A stretch of DNA of 64,000 nucleotides, taken from contig NZ_JBHZRC010000014.1 in assembly GCF_043641075.1 (NCBI RefSeq), positions 1 to 64,000 on the forward strand, given 5' to 3'. The position numbers and the translations under genes were made by a program. This DNA is from Bacillus_BD oryzisoli_A. Lineage in GTDB: Bacteria; Bacillota; Bacilli; Bacillales; Cytobacillaceae. Below, piece after piece: positions 51,215-59,375 of this stretch; the first letter of the stretch is position 1, and each line of letters begins with the position of its first letter. The notes beneath the pieces were generated by a model that made no database searches, was not told where the DNA came from, and was given only the letters and a program-made list of their open reading frames with translations.

Positions 51215-51413
51215 GTTGATTTCCGTTCAAGAAACTTCGCTTTCCGCGGGCAACCGCCGAGCCTCCTCGACACTACGTGTCTCCGGGGTCTCACCTGTCT
51301 CGCTTCTCCCGCAGGACATTGAATTACTTCCTCGAATCCTCCCACGCACGAGAAAATTCGATAGAATTTTCGAGGAGTCTTCGTGCCTTCCACTGCAATC
51401 AACTAATTAATAT
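51215..51413. repeat. interspersed composite repeat (family D), full copy
   Basis: About 200 bp bounded by GTTGATTTCC and its inverted counterpart GCAATCAAC. It contains CTTCGCTTTCCGCGG and GACACTACGTGTC typical of a dispersed Bacillus repeat, plus an internal segment with TCGATAGAATTTTCGA. A second, truncated copy lies at 54153-54288. Confidence 0.75.
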
Positions 51414-51442
51414 AATCAAAAGTGTACTCTACACAGGCTTTT

Positions 51443-51476
51443 AAAAAAGAGAAGGTCAGCTTCAACCTTCTCTCTC
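51443..51476 (-). terminator. terminator of upp
   Basis: Stem AGAGAAGGT/ACCTTCTCT with a 7 nt loop and T run on the minus strand, about 70 bp after the upp stop. Confidence 0.8.
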
Positions 51477-51544
51477 ATTTGTTTATATTCAAATATCAAT
51501 TGAAAACGACAAGGCGGCTGTGCGAGGCGCCTCCGCATTTCTTC

Positions 51545-52174
51545 TTACTTCGTACCAAACAATCTATCCCCGGCATCTCCTAAGCCTGGAACGATATAGC
51601 CGTGGTCATTTAATTTTTCATCCATTGCTGCGATGTAGATATCAACATCTGGATGTGCTTCTTTTAACGCATCTAAGCCTTCCGGAGCCGCAATCAGGCA
51701 CATGAACTTGATATGCTTTCCTCCACGCTTTTTCAATGAATGGATCGCTTCGATGGCAGAGCCACCTGTTGCCAGCATTGGGTCAACAACGATAAAGTCT
51801 CTTTCCTCCACATCGCTTGGAAGCTTCACATAGTATTCGATTGGTTTTAATGTTTCCGGATCACGGTAAAGACCGATATGACCCACCTTTGCAGCCGGGA
51901 TTAATTTCAAAACGCCGTCAACCATTCCAATTCCTGCACGAAGGATTGGAACTAAGCCAATCTTTTTACCTGTTAACACTCTTGATTTCGTTTTTTGAAC
52001 AGGTGTTTCAATTTCAATTTCTTCTAAAGGCATGTCGCGCGTGATTTCAAAAGCCATTAACGTTGCAACCTCGTCAACAAGCTCTCTGAATTCCTTCGTT
52101 CCAGTATCCTTTTGTCGAATATATGTAAGTTTATGCTGGATAAGTGGATGGTCAAAAACATATACTTTTGCCAC
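51545..52174 (-). CDS. upp: uracil phosphoribosyltransferase
   Basis: Pyrimidine salvage enzyme of 209 aa converting uracil and PRPP to UMP. The PRPP loop is IVVDPMLATGGSAIEAI and the uracil-binding C-terminus is DHGYIVPGLGDAGDRLFGT. VPILRAGIGMVDGVL is also conserved. The start is ATG 52174 with AAAGGAGCG upstream. glyA is upstream and mnaA downstream. Confidence 0.96.
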   Translation of the reverse strand: MAKVYVFDHPLIQHKLTYIRQKDTGTKEFRELVDEVATLMAFEITRDMPLEEIEIETPVQKTKSRVLTGKKIGLVPILRAGIGMVDGVLKLIPAAKVGHIGLYRDPETLKPIEYYVKLPSDVEERDFIVVDPMLATGGSAIEAIHSLKKRGGKHIKFMCLIAAPEGLDALKEAHPDVDIYIAAMDEKLNDHGYIVPGLGDAGDRLFGTK

Positions 52175-52387
52175 TAGAATCGCTCCTTTAGTAACTGTCT
52201 AATTTTGTAAAATCTTAGTCTGTTTTCACTTCGTACTATTTTACAGAAAAAAGACTCTGAGGGCAACACGAATAGAAAAATGTAAAAAAACAGACAATTT
52301 ATACAAGGCTGTAAAATGAATCAAACACATCCGCTGAGGCCGGCCTCACCCATTGTCACTACCAGATAAAAGCACTTTTTTTTGCAA

Positions 52388-52416
52388 AAAGCCGGTCCCA
52401 CGTAGTGACCGGCTTT
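52388..52416 (-). terminator. terminator of glyA
   Basis: Stem AAAGCCGGTC/GACCGGCTTT with a 9 nt loop, 6 bp after the glyA stop. Confidence 0.85.
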
Positions 52417-52422
52417 ACTAGA

Positions 52423-53664
52423 TTAATATTCAGGATATAGAACAAACTTGCTTGTTAATGCTTCTACACGTTGTCTTGCTTCCTCTAATTTTGCTTCATC
52501 TTCATGGTTTTTCAATACTAAACCGATGATTGCCGCAATTTCATCCATATCTTCAAGACCGAAGCCGCGTGAAGTAACAGCCGCTGTACCTACACGGATT
52601 CCGCTTGTTACAAATGGCTTTTCTGGATCATATGGGATTGCATTCTTGTTAACTGTAATACCAACCTCGTCAAGTACGTGCTCAGCAACCTTACCAGTTA
52701 GACCAAGTGAACGTAAATCCACTAGTAATAAGTGGTTGTCCGTACCATCAGAAACAAGACCAACGCCTTCCTTCTTCAAGCCTTCTGCTAAGCGCTGTGC
52801 ATTGTTGATAATGTTTTGCGCATAGTCTTTGAAGCTGTCCTCAAGTACTTCACCAAGCGCAACCGCTTTTGCAGCGATAACGTGCATTAATGGACCACCT
52901 TGGATTCCAGGGAAGATCGATTTATCAATTGCCTTCGCAAATTCTTCTTTACATAAAATCATACCACCGCGTGGTCCGCGAAGAGTTTTGTGAGTAGTTG
53001 TTGTCACAAAGTGTGCATGTGGCACTGGGCTTGGATGCTTGCCTGCTGCTACAAGACCTGCAATATGAGCCATATCAACCATTAAATAAGCTCCAACTTC
53101 ATCAGCAATTTCACGGAACTTTTTAAAGTCAATTTCACGTGGGTATGCACTTGCACCTGCAACAATCAGCTTTGGCTTATGCTGGCGTGCTTTTTCTGCT
53201 ACATCGTTGTAATCAATGTATTGTGTTTCTTTGTCGACACCGTATTCAACAAAGTTATACTGAACGCCACTGAAGTTAACCGGACTTCCGTGTGTTAAGT
53301 GACCGCCGTGAGCAAGGTTCATTCCAAGAACCGTATCGCCTGGCTCAAGGATTGTAAAGTAAACAGCCATGTTCGCTTGCGCACCAGAGTGAGGCTGTAC
53401 GTTCACATGCTCTGCACCGAAGATTTCCTTCGCACGATCGCGTGCAATGTCTTCTACGATATCAACATATTCACAACCGCCATAATAGCGCTTTGCTGGA
53501 TATCCTTCTGCGTATTTATTGGTTAAAACAGATCCTTGTGCTTCCATTACCGCTTCACTTACAAAGTTTTCCGATGCAATTAATTCAATCTTTGAACGTT
53601 GACGGCCAAGCTCTAGTTGTATCGCTTTAAAAACTTTTTCATCCTGCTGTGCTACGTGTTTCAT
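52423..53664 (-). CDS. glyA: serine hydroxymethyltransferase
   Basis: PLP enzyme of 413 aa interconverting serine and glycine with tetrahydrofolate. The PLP-lysine motif is VTTTTHKTLRGPRGG, and the N-terminal IELIASENFVSEAVMEAQGS and GANAM-like substrate regions (NVQPHSGAQANMAVY) are conserved. The start is ATG 53664 with AAGGAGGATA upstream. The 5' region contains a structured repeat, so the promoter probably lies beyond 53885. Confidence 0.97.
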   Translation of the reverse strand: MKHVAQQDEKVFKAIQLELGRQRSKIELIASENFVSEAVMEAQGSVLTNKYAEGYPAKRYYGGCEYVDIVEDIARDRAKEIFGAEHVNVQPHSGAQANMAVYFTILEPGDTVLGMNLAHGGHLTHGSPVNFSGVQYNFVEYGVDKETQYIDYNDVAEKARQHKPKLIVAGASAYPREIDFKKFREIADEVGAYLMVDMAHIAGLVAAGKHPSPVPHAHFVTTTTHKTLRGPRGGMILCKEEFAKAIDKSIFPGIQGGPLMHVIAAKAVALGEVLEDSFKDYAQNIINNAQRLAEGLKKEGVGLVSDGTDNHLLLVDLRSLGLTGKVAEHVLDEVGITVNKNAIPYDPEKPFVTSGIRVGTAAVTSRGFGLEDMDEIAAIIGLVLKNHEDEAKLEEARQRVEALTSKFVLYPEY

Positions 53665-53698
53665 GGTATATCCTCCTTATTCTATATCCTATATCAAA

Positions 53699-53884
53699 TT
53701 CGCCCGCCGAATTTGCGCCCGGATTTTTATCGAGCTTGCTCGATAAATTTCCATTAAAAAATCTGAGGCATCCGCCGGAGGCTTAACCTCATTCAGCGGG
53801 ATCTGAACACCGCTGATACAGAGGACCCTTTTACATTCATCCCCCGCTTATAGATGTGGGGGACTTCTGCTGAATGAAGTTAAG
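53699..53884 (+). repeat. structured element upstream of glyA, resembling an orphan IS200/IS605-type end
   Basis: About 185 bp of consecutive hairpins: ATTCG/CGAAT, TTATCGAGC/GCTCGATAA (perfect), CCTC...TCAGCGG/CCGCTGA...GAGG, then CATTC-CCCCC/GGGGG-GAATG. The last hairpin (ATTCATCCCCC...GGGGGACTTCTGCTGAAT) resembles right-end/omega-RNA-like sequences I associate with IS605-type elements and dispersed Bacillus repeats. No tnpA or tnpB frame is present. Strand is assigned from that resemblance only. Confidence 0.5.
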
Positions 53885-54152
53885 TATTCTACTTAGTTTG
53901 AAAATTAACTTTTTATATCTTAACACGTTTTTCCGAATAATTGAATAGATTTTTTTGCAAAATATAAGGATTTTCTACGTTTTTCGACTTTTCCGCTTAT
54001 TAATAAACCCTTGCTTGAAAAGCAAGGGCTTTGTAGAGGCTTATTATCAGGACAATGACCTGGGTGGTCAAGTTGCTATTCTGTTAAAATGTTCTAAAAC
54101 CGAACATTATCGTTTTTCTGTAGTCCTTTTAATCGTCTCTACTAATGGGGTA

Positions 54153-54288
54153 GTTGATTTCCATTTCAGGCACTTCGCGCACCTTAGGGCGACCGCAGGA
54201 CATTGAATTACTTCACTGAATCAGCCCACGCACGAGAAAATTCGATAGAATTTTCAAGGAGTCTTCGTGCCTTCCATTCCAATCAAAC
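54153..54288. repeat. family D composite repeat, truncated copy
   Basis: It shares with 51215-51413 the GTTGATTTCC left end, the AGGACATTGAATTACTTC segment, GCCCACGCACGAGAAAATTC and the GAGTCTTCGTGCCTTCCA right end. It lacks the central CTCCTCGACACTACGTGTC part. Confidence 0.8.
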
Positions 54289-54341
54289 AGCTAATAAAAA
54301 TCTACAATGGTCTTTAACAATTGCATCTAAAAAAATCAATT

Positions 54342-54902
54342 TTACCTGCAAGACTTATTTGACTCCGTCTTTTTATATACCGCTCGCTCGCCTCCGATGA
54401 GCTTTGGTCTTGTTTTGGCCAATGTCACATGGGCATTGCCAATACTTTTGATGGACGCACGAATCGGCACGGCTACATGCTTTAGGTGCATACCGATAAA
54501 CGTATCGCCAATATCAATACCTGCGTCAGCAAGGATGAATTCGACAACCACTGGGTCAGACATATGTTCATATGCATAGGTCGCCATGGAACCACCCGCT
54601 TTACGGACAGGTACAACTGATACGATTTCAAAGCCATACTTCTCCGCTGTCGCACGATCGACCACAATCGCTCGGTTTAAATGCTCACAGCACTGAAAGG
54701 CAAGCTCGACTCCCGTTTTTTCTTGGAACTTTTTAAATTCAGTAAACAGAATTTCTGCGGTTTCAATCGTACCAGACGTCCCAATCGTTGCTCCGTTTAC
54801 TTCACTGGTACTGCAGCCGATGACAAAAATTTGCCCTTTGCGCAGTTCAACCAGGTTCTGAAAATCAGATAGTATCGTATGTGTTTGTTCTTGTATTGTC
54901 AT
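54342..54902 (-). CDS. ywlG: TIGR01440/UPF0340 family protein YwlG
   Basis: Cytosolic 186 aa protein matching the YwlG family (GQIFVIGCSTSEVNGATIGTSG, AFQCCEHLNRAIVVDR, GGSMATYAYEHM, ADAGIDIGDTFIGMHLKHV). The family is conserved in Firmicutes between rpiB and glyA, but its biochemical role is not established. The start is ATG 54902; the ribosome binding site AAAGGGATGAG lies 5-10 nt upstream. Confidence 0.9.
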   Translation of the reverse strand: MTIQEQTHTILSDFQNLVELRKGQIFVIGCSTSEVNGATIGTSGTIETAEILFTEFKKFQEKTGVELAFQCCEHLNRAIVVDRATAEKYGFEIVSVVPVRKAGGSMATYAYEHMSDPVVVEFILADAGIDIGDTFIGMHLKHVAVPIRASIKSIGNAHVTLAKTRPKLIGGERAVYKKTESNKSCR

Positions 54903-55032
54903 AAGTTAAAAGCTCATCCCTTTCCCTTCACGTCTCGTCATGATTGACCGGATGCTCTTGTTGATTGATTTTTTTGGGTGCTTATGCGCTTTATTGAGTA
55001 TCGAAATTGCTTTCAGTAGCCAACATCCTCAA

Positions 55033-55476
55033 TTATTGCTTATTCTCATACTCCGTAATCTTGCCAACTCGGTTTGCATGGCGGCCGCCTTCAAATTCAC
55101 CGGTTAACCATGTCTTGGCAATCTCACGTGCCAATCCAGGTCCAATCACGCGCTCACCCATAGCTAGAATATTGCTGTCATTATGCTCGCGTGTTACCTT
55201 TGCCGTAAATACATCATGTACAAGAGCACAGCGAATTCCCTTCACCTTGTTAGCCGCGATGCTCATGCCGATGCCTGTCCCACAAATAAGGATACCTCTA
55301 TCAAATTCACCCTTTGCAACCTTTTCCGCTACAGGCAGGGCATAATCAGGATAATCAACTGATGTACCGCACTCACACCCATAATCCTGATATTCAATTC
55401 CCAGCTCGTCCATTAACCCTTTAATTTCCTCGCGTAAATTCACTCCACCGTGATCTGATGCAATTGCCACTTTCAT
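55033..55476 (-). CDS. rpiB: ribose-5-phosphate isomerase B (RpiB/YwlF)
   Basis: Sugar-phosphate isomerase of 147 aa of the RpiB/LacAB family. Signatures: KVAIASDHGGVNLREEIKG, the active-site Cys in GILICGTGIGMSIAANK, and EHNDSNILAMGERVIG. It acts in the pentose phosphate pathway. The start is ATG 55476 with GGAGGAAAAAGG upstream. It is conserved next to ywlG. Confidence 0.93.
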   Translation of the reverse strand: MKVAIASDHGGVNLREEIKGLMDELGIEYQDYGCECGTSVDYPDYALPVAEKVAKGEFDRGILICGTGIGMSIAANKVKGIRCALVHDVFTAKVTREHNDSNILAMGERVIGPGLAREIAKTWLTGEFEGGRHANRVGKITEYENKQ

Positions 55477-55598
55477 TTCCTTTTTCCTCCTCTTTTTTTA
55501 AAAAAATTTCTCTCTGCTTAGTTTGTCATAATTACTGAAAAATAAATAGTACGAATTAGCTGCTCAATTGTTTATCATTTGTTCCAGTATTTTTTCAT

Positions 55599-56894
55599 CT
55601 ATACTTTAAACCTGATAATCGTACTTTTCAATTTTTCCGCCTGTTCCTTTAACTCGACTGTCAGCTGCTCAACAAGGGCCATAACAGCCGTCTGCTGCTG
55701 AATTGCGGCCGTAACCTCCTGTGTACCAGCAGACGTTTCCTCCGCAATCCCCGCAACCGCTTCAGATTGGCTTGATAACGCTTTGATTCCTGTCATCTGA
55801 TTGTTCACGAGCTGCTTAATTTCAGAGGTCGAGGAAACCATGTGATTGATGCTTTTCGTCATTTCCTCCAACGCTGCATTTGTTTCCGTGCCCTTTTTCA
55901 CCTCAAGACTCGCACTATCCACTTGTTTTGTGATTTGCTGAACAACATTCTGCACACCCTGCTGAATCGTTTTTACCTGATTCGTAATTTCCTTAACGGC
56001 CTGTGCACTTTCGTCAGCAAGCCCGCGAACCTCCTCAGCAACAACCGCAAAGCCTCTTCCATGCTCGCCGGCACGTGCTGCCTCAATCGATGCATTTAAC
56101 GCCAGTAAATTTGTTTGTGCCGCAATATCCCCTACAAGCCCAATCACCCGCTCCACCTGTGAAGCATTCACCTCAAGCTGCTTGACCGTTTGAAGTGATC
56201 GTTGGTTATCATTTGAAAGGGCCTCGATCCCGGAAATCAGTGATTGAATCACCTGCTTTGCATGCTGCAAATCCTCCACCATTTCAACGGATAGTGATTC
56301 AGATGTCACTGCCTTTTCTTCCACCTGTGCCGCGATGCGGATGACATCCTCCACAAACTCTGCTGTCTCTTGAATCGAAACAGCGGAATTATCCGCACCG
56401 GCAGCAATTTCGGTAATTGTCGCCGCAATCGCATTTGCCTGCAACGATGCTGCCGATGATTCAGAGGAAATAGCCATTACCTTTTGATTTGTTTCGTTAA
56501 AATTACAATCAATGTTCTGAACCATTTCCCGAAGATTAGCCAGCATTTGGTTGAAGGCGCTGCCTAGGGAACGGATCTCATTATCAGACTTGGAAAGCTC
56601 AATATCCTCACTAATTTCCCCGGCTGCTGCCTTCAACGCACCCCTTTCCAGCACCTTCAATGGATGGGTAATAAATCCGGCAGCAAAAAAGGCCAAAATC
56701 CCCGACCAAATCACCCCAAGTAATAGGGTGACAATGGTGAATGTAATTTCTCCAAAGCCAATAAAGTCTTTGACAAACGGGTATACAAAATAAATAAAAA
56801 ATGCACTAGTAGTATAGGTGATGATCGCCAGCGTTGTTGTAAAAACAACAAGCTGCTTTCGAAGCCCCCATTTATACTGTCGTTTCTCCTGCAC
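55599..56894 (-). CDS. methyl-accepting chemotaxis protein without an extracellular sensor domain
   Basis: Membrane chemoreceptor of 431 aa. Two adjacent transmembrane helices (about 14-37 and 47-72) leave almost no extracellular loop, then a HAMP-like segment (THPLKVLERGALKAAAGE) and a long cytoplasmic helical domain. The tip is AAQTNLLALNASIEAARAGE and HGRGFAVVAEEVR, the CheA/CheW contact hairpin. It probably senses a membrane or cytoplasmic cue (inference). The start is GTG 56894, with GGGAGG upstream. Its place between rpiB and ywlE is not the B. subtilis order, so it is likely an insertion into this syntenic block. Confidence 0.88.
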   Translation of the reverse strand: MQEKRQYKWGLRKQLVVFTTTLAIITYTTSAFFIYFVYPFVKDFIGFGEITFTIVTLLLGVIWSGILAFFAAGFITHPLKVLERGALKAAAGEISEDIELSKSDNEIRSLGSAFNQMLANLREMVQNIDCNFNETNQKVMAISSESSAASLQANAIAATITEIAAGADNSAVSIQETAEFVEDVIRIAAQVEEKAVTSESLSVEMVEDLQHAKQVIQSLISGIEALSNDNQRSLQTVKQLEVNASQVERVIGLVGDIAAQTNLLALNASIEAARAGEHGRGFAVVAEEVRGLADESAQAVKEITNQVKTIQQGVQNVVQQITKQVDSASLEVKKGTETNAALEEMTKSINHMVSSTSEIKQLVNNQMTGIKALSSQSEAVAGIAEETSAGTQEVTAAIQQQTAVMALVEQLTVELKEQAEKLKSTIIRFKV

Positions 56895-56955
56895 CTCTTG
56901 CTGCCTCCCTGTTATGTAATTTTACCTTTTATTTTTTTAATGTTACTCTTCAGGT

Positions 56956-57405
56956 TTATGAATCCTTCTGCTGTAAAATTTCCACCACTTTTTCAATAGC
57001 TTCTTTAATTTCATAAAAAGCTTCTCTATATATGTCAACAGATCCGCCAAAGGGGTCTGCGATATCAGGATACCCATCTAGACTGGCAAATTCCTTTAAG
57101 GTGAAGGTCTTTGAACGAGCATCTGGATATCTGATTAGAATGGTGTCTTTATGGCCGGTTGTCATCGTTAAAATATAATCAGACCACTCCACAAGCGATT
57201 CATCGAGCAGTGATGCCTGATGATTGTGTGGAATATCCTGTTCATCTAGTACCTTTTTTGCATTCGTAGAGGCTGCACTTCCACTTTGTGCATAAATCCC
57301 CGCAGAACGTACTTCCATACCCGGAATGGCCATTTTTCTAAGAATTGATTCAGCCATTGGACTTCTACACGTGTTTCCCGTACAAACAAATAACACACAA
57401 GTCAT
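56956..57405 (-). CDS. ywlE: low-molecular-weight protein arginine phosphatase YwlE
   Basis: Cytosolic phosphatase of 149 aa with P-loop VCTGNTCRSPMAE. The Thr following GN (CTGNTCRS) is the residue that gives phospho-arginine selectivity in YwlE, in place of the Ile of ordinary LMW-PTPs. The general acid Asp is in DIADPFGGSVDIYRE. It counteracts the McsB arginine kinase in protein quality control and sporulation (known for B. subtilis). The start is ATG 57405 with AAAGGAG upstream. Confidence 0.93.
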   Translation of the reverse strand: MTCVLFVCTGNTCRSPMAESILRKMAIPGMEVRSAGIYAQSGSAASTNAKKVLDEQDIPHNHQASLLDESLVEWSDYILTMTTGHKDTILIRYPDARSKTFTLKEFASLDGYPDIADPFGGSVDIYREAFYEIKEAIEKVVEILQQKDS

Positions 57406-57517
57406 ATCAACAACTCCTTTATATATACATTATAAAATAATTCAGTCTAGTTCCATAGACATATCATGAACTTTTTCTAGTTATTAACAGCTTGATGTTG
57501 ATTAGATTTTAATATAA

Positions 57518-57542
57518 GAAAAAAACACCCAAAAACGGGTGT
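57518..57542 (-). terminator. terminator of mntP
   Basis: Stem ACACCC/GGGTGT with a T run on the minus strand, directly after the mntP stop. Confidence 0.75.
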
Positions 57543-57548
57543 ACAGTT

Positions 57549-58103
57549 CTAAAGTGGAAACAACAGCTTGATTCCAAAGAAGAGCAGGATGGCGCCTCCC
57601 AGCACTTCGCTATATTTACCGAGCCAATCCTGGACACTGCGGCCGATCATTAATCCAATCCACGATAGAAGCGTCGCACCTGCGCCAAAGCAGGCCAAAA
57701 CAAGAAACGTTTGCGCCCCGTAGATTCCTAGGGACAGACCCACGGAAAAGCTGTCCAGACTTACGCTAAGTGCAAACAGGATTAAGCCGAAACCAGCCGG
57801 TGTGATCAAGCTCCCCTCTTCCTTAGAAAAACTGGACCAAATCATCTGCACCCCTAGAATCAGCAGCAGCGCACCGCCTATGTATACAGCAATGGCCCCA
57901 AACTGCTCCGATAAATACCTGCCAGCTACCATTCCCAACAACGGCATAAAAATATGAAAAATACCAATTGTAATCCCAATTTTAAAAACCTGCCGCAGCC
58001 GCAGCCTGTACATCCCCATCCCCAAACTAATGGAAAAGGCATCCATCCCCAGTGCAAAAGCCATAATGATCAGCGTAATTAACTCCCCAATAATTGGCGG
58101 CAT
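57549..58103 (-). CDS. mntP: manganese efflux pump MntP (YwlD)
   Basis: Membrane protein of 184 aa with six transmembrane helices. It has the paired acidic motifs of the MntP family, MAFALGMDAFSISLGMG in TM1 and ALSVSLDSFSVGLSLGI in TM4, and exports Mn2+. The start is ATG 58103 with GAGGGGGAATTGGG upstream. I looked for, but did not find, a yybP-ykoY manganese riboswitch in the 480 bp upstream. Confidence 0.92.
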   Translation of the reverse strand: MPPIIGELITLIIMAFALGMDAFSISLGMGMYRLRLRQVFKIGITIGIFHIFMPLLGMVAGRYLSEQFGAIAVYIGGALLLILGVQMIWSSFSKEEGSLITPAGFGLILFALSVSLDSFSVGLSLGIYGAQTFLVLACFGAGATLLSWIGLMIGRSVQDWLGKYSEVLGGAILLFFGIKLLFPL

Positions 58104-58284
58104 CCCAATTCCCCCTCGGACGTGCTATTTCAACATATGCAAGTCCAATTGAATTTAGAAGCGGGAGATTTTTTATGATTGCGTGCGCGGTTCGGAGCGG
58201 GAATATGCCATAAATAACAGCTATAGCAAGTGCTGCTTCTGTGAATAAGTGGGGGAAAACCGCGGATAACCTCTCAGCCAAAGG

Positions 58285-58476
58285 TTATCCACAAGCTTTT
58301 TCCGAAAAAACGTACCTAAAAGGGCAGCATTTCCACTGAATATGTGGATTTCCTGTTGAAAACATAAAGTTTTGCGGGCTCTTTTTTTACCCAGCACTGT
58401 TTAATATGTGGATAGGCTGTTGAAAAGTGATTAATCATCCGTTAACGGGGAGCTCTATCCACGGATATGTGGGTAA
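58285..58476. repeat. DnaA-box-like sites with a repeated 20-bp motif
   Basis: A perfect TTATCCACA (58285-58293) is followed by TGTGGATTT (58343), TGTGGATAG (58407) and TGTGGGTAA (58468). The last three sit in the shared context ATGTGGnnnnCCTGTTGAAA, spaced about 60 bp apart. The spacer lies between divergent mntP and the deacetylase gene. Confidence 0.65.
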
Positions 58477-58582
58477 CCTGTTGAAAACGAAGCCTCTTCG
58501 TCGAATAAAAAATCTTCAATGCTCGTTTCATTGTTGCTATAATAGGTTGACATGTATGATTGAAGAAGGCTAGGTACCCTGT

Positions 58583-59281
58583 ATGAAGAAAAGATTACTT
58601 ATTACTGGTTTTGTTATTTTGATTTTTCTCCTGCTGTTTTACGGCACGTATACATTAGCAACTTCTCGCGATTACCAGTTATTCGGAAACCTGACATCAA
58701 AGGTAGAGACGAATAAAAAGGTGGTTGCTCTGACCTTTGACGACGGTCCGACAGAGAATGTCGATCAGATTTTACCTTTATTGGACAAATACAATGTGAA
58801 AGCCACGTTTTTTCTAATTGGCCAAGATATTGAGAAATACCCCGAAGGCGCCAAGCAAATTGCTAAGGCGGGCCATCAAATCGGCAATCATACCTATTCA
58901 CATAACCGTATGGTTTTCAAAACACCTTCCTTTATTAAAGAAGAGCTGGAAAAAACGGATCAGTTGATTCGCGATGCCGGCTATCAAGGTGACATTGACT
59001 TTCGCCCGCCGTATGGAAAAAAACTCATTGGGCTGCCCTATTATCTAAAAAAACAAAACAAGGAATCCATCACCTGGAACCTCGAGCCCGATAGCTTTTA
59101 CAGCACCACGGCAGACAAGGTGAACTATGTGAAGGAAAATGTTACACCAGGTTCCATTATTCTGCTTCATCCAATGTATGAGGATAAGGACCACGTGCTG
59201 CAAACCATTGAGGGCGTCATCAAGAACTTGTTAGAACAAGGGTATACGTTTGTCACGGTTGATGAGCTTCAAAGCCTATAA
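58583..59281 (+). CDS. membrane-anchored polysaccharide deacetylase (NodB/CE4 domain)
   Basis: Protein of 232 aa with an N-terminal signal anchor (about 5-25) and a NodB domain. Motif 1 TFDDGPT has the catalytic and metal-binding Asp pair, motif 2 is HTYSHNRM with HxxxH, motif 3 RPPYGKK, and the final motif LLHPMYED contains the His. It is predicted to deacetylate N-acetylglucosamine or N-acetylmuramic residues of wall polymers; the exact substrate is not clear. Start ATG 58583. It is the only plus-strand gene in this block and is followed by a terminator. Confidence 0.88.
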   Translation: MKKRLLITGFVILIFLLLFYGTYTLATSRDYQLFGNLTSKVETNKKVVALTFDDGPTENVDQILPLLDKYNVKATFFLIGQDIEKYPEGAKQIAKAGHQIGNHTYSHNRMVFKTPSFIKEELEKTDQLIRDAGYQGDIDFRPPYGKKLIGLPYYLKKQNKESITWNLEPDSFYSTTADKVNYVKENVTPGSIILLHPMYEDKDHVLQTIEGVIKNLLEQGYTFVTVDELQSL

Positions 59282-59290
59282 GAGTCGTAT

Positions 59291-59316
59291 GACCTCACAT
59301 AACGAGGTCTTTTTTT
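59291..59316 (+). terminator. terminator of the deacetylase gene
   Basis: Stem GACCTC/GAGGTC with a 7 nt loop and TTTTTTT, 9 bp after the stop. Confidence 0.8.
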
Positions 59317-59321
59317 ATCCA

Positions 59322-59371
59322 CAAAAAAAGGTATCTGACATTGAGCCTCGCAAGCCCAATTTCAGATACCT
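59322..59371 (-). terminator. terminator of ywlC
   Basis: Stem AGGTATCTGA/TCAGATACCT with a 23 nt loop and a T run on the minus strand, just after the ywlC stop. Confidence 0.8.
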
Positions 59372-59375
59372 ATTT

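Noticed and set aside
53920..54110. PurBox-like sequences (TTTTCCGAATAAT near 53930 and AAAACCGAACATT near 54094) upstream of glyA
   Set aside because: PurR control of glyA is known in B. subtilis, but neither copy has an inverted partner at the canonical 16-17 bp spacing, and the second is over 400 bp from glyA. Kept only as a possibility.
58104..58582. Manganese (yybP-ykoY) riboswitch upstream of mntP
   Set aside because: The conserved loop sequences were not found. Only DnaA-box-like repeats are present.
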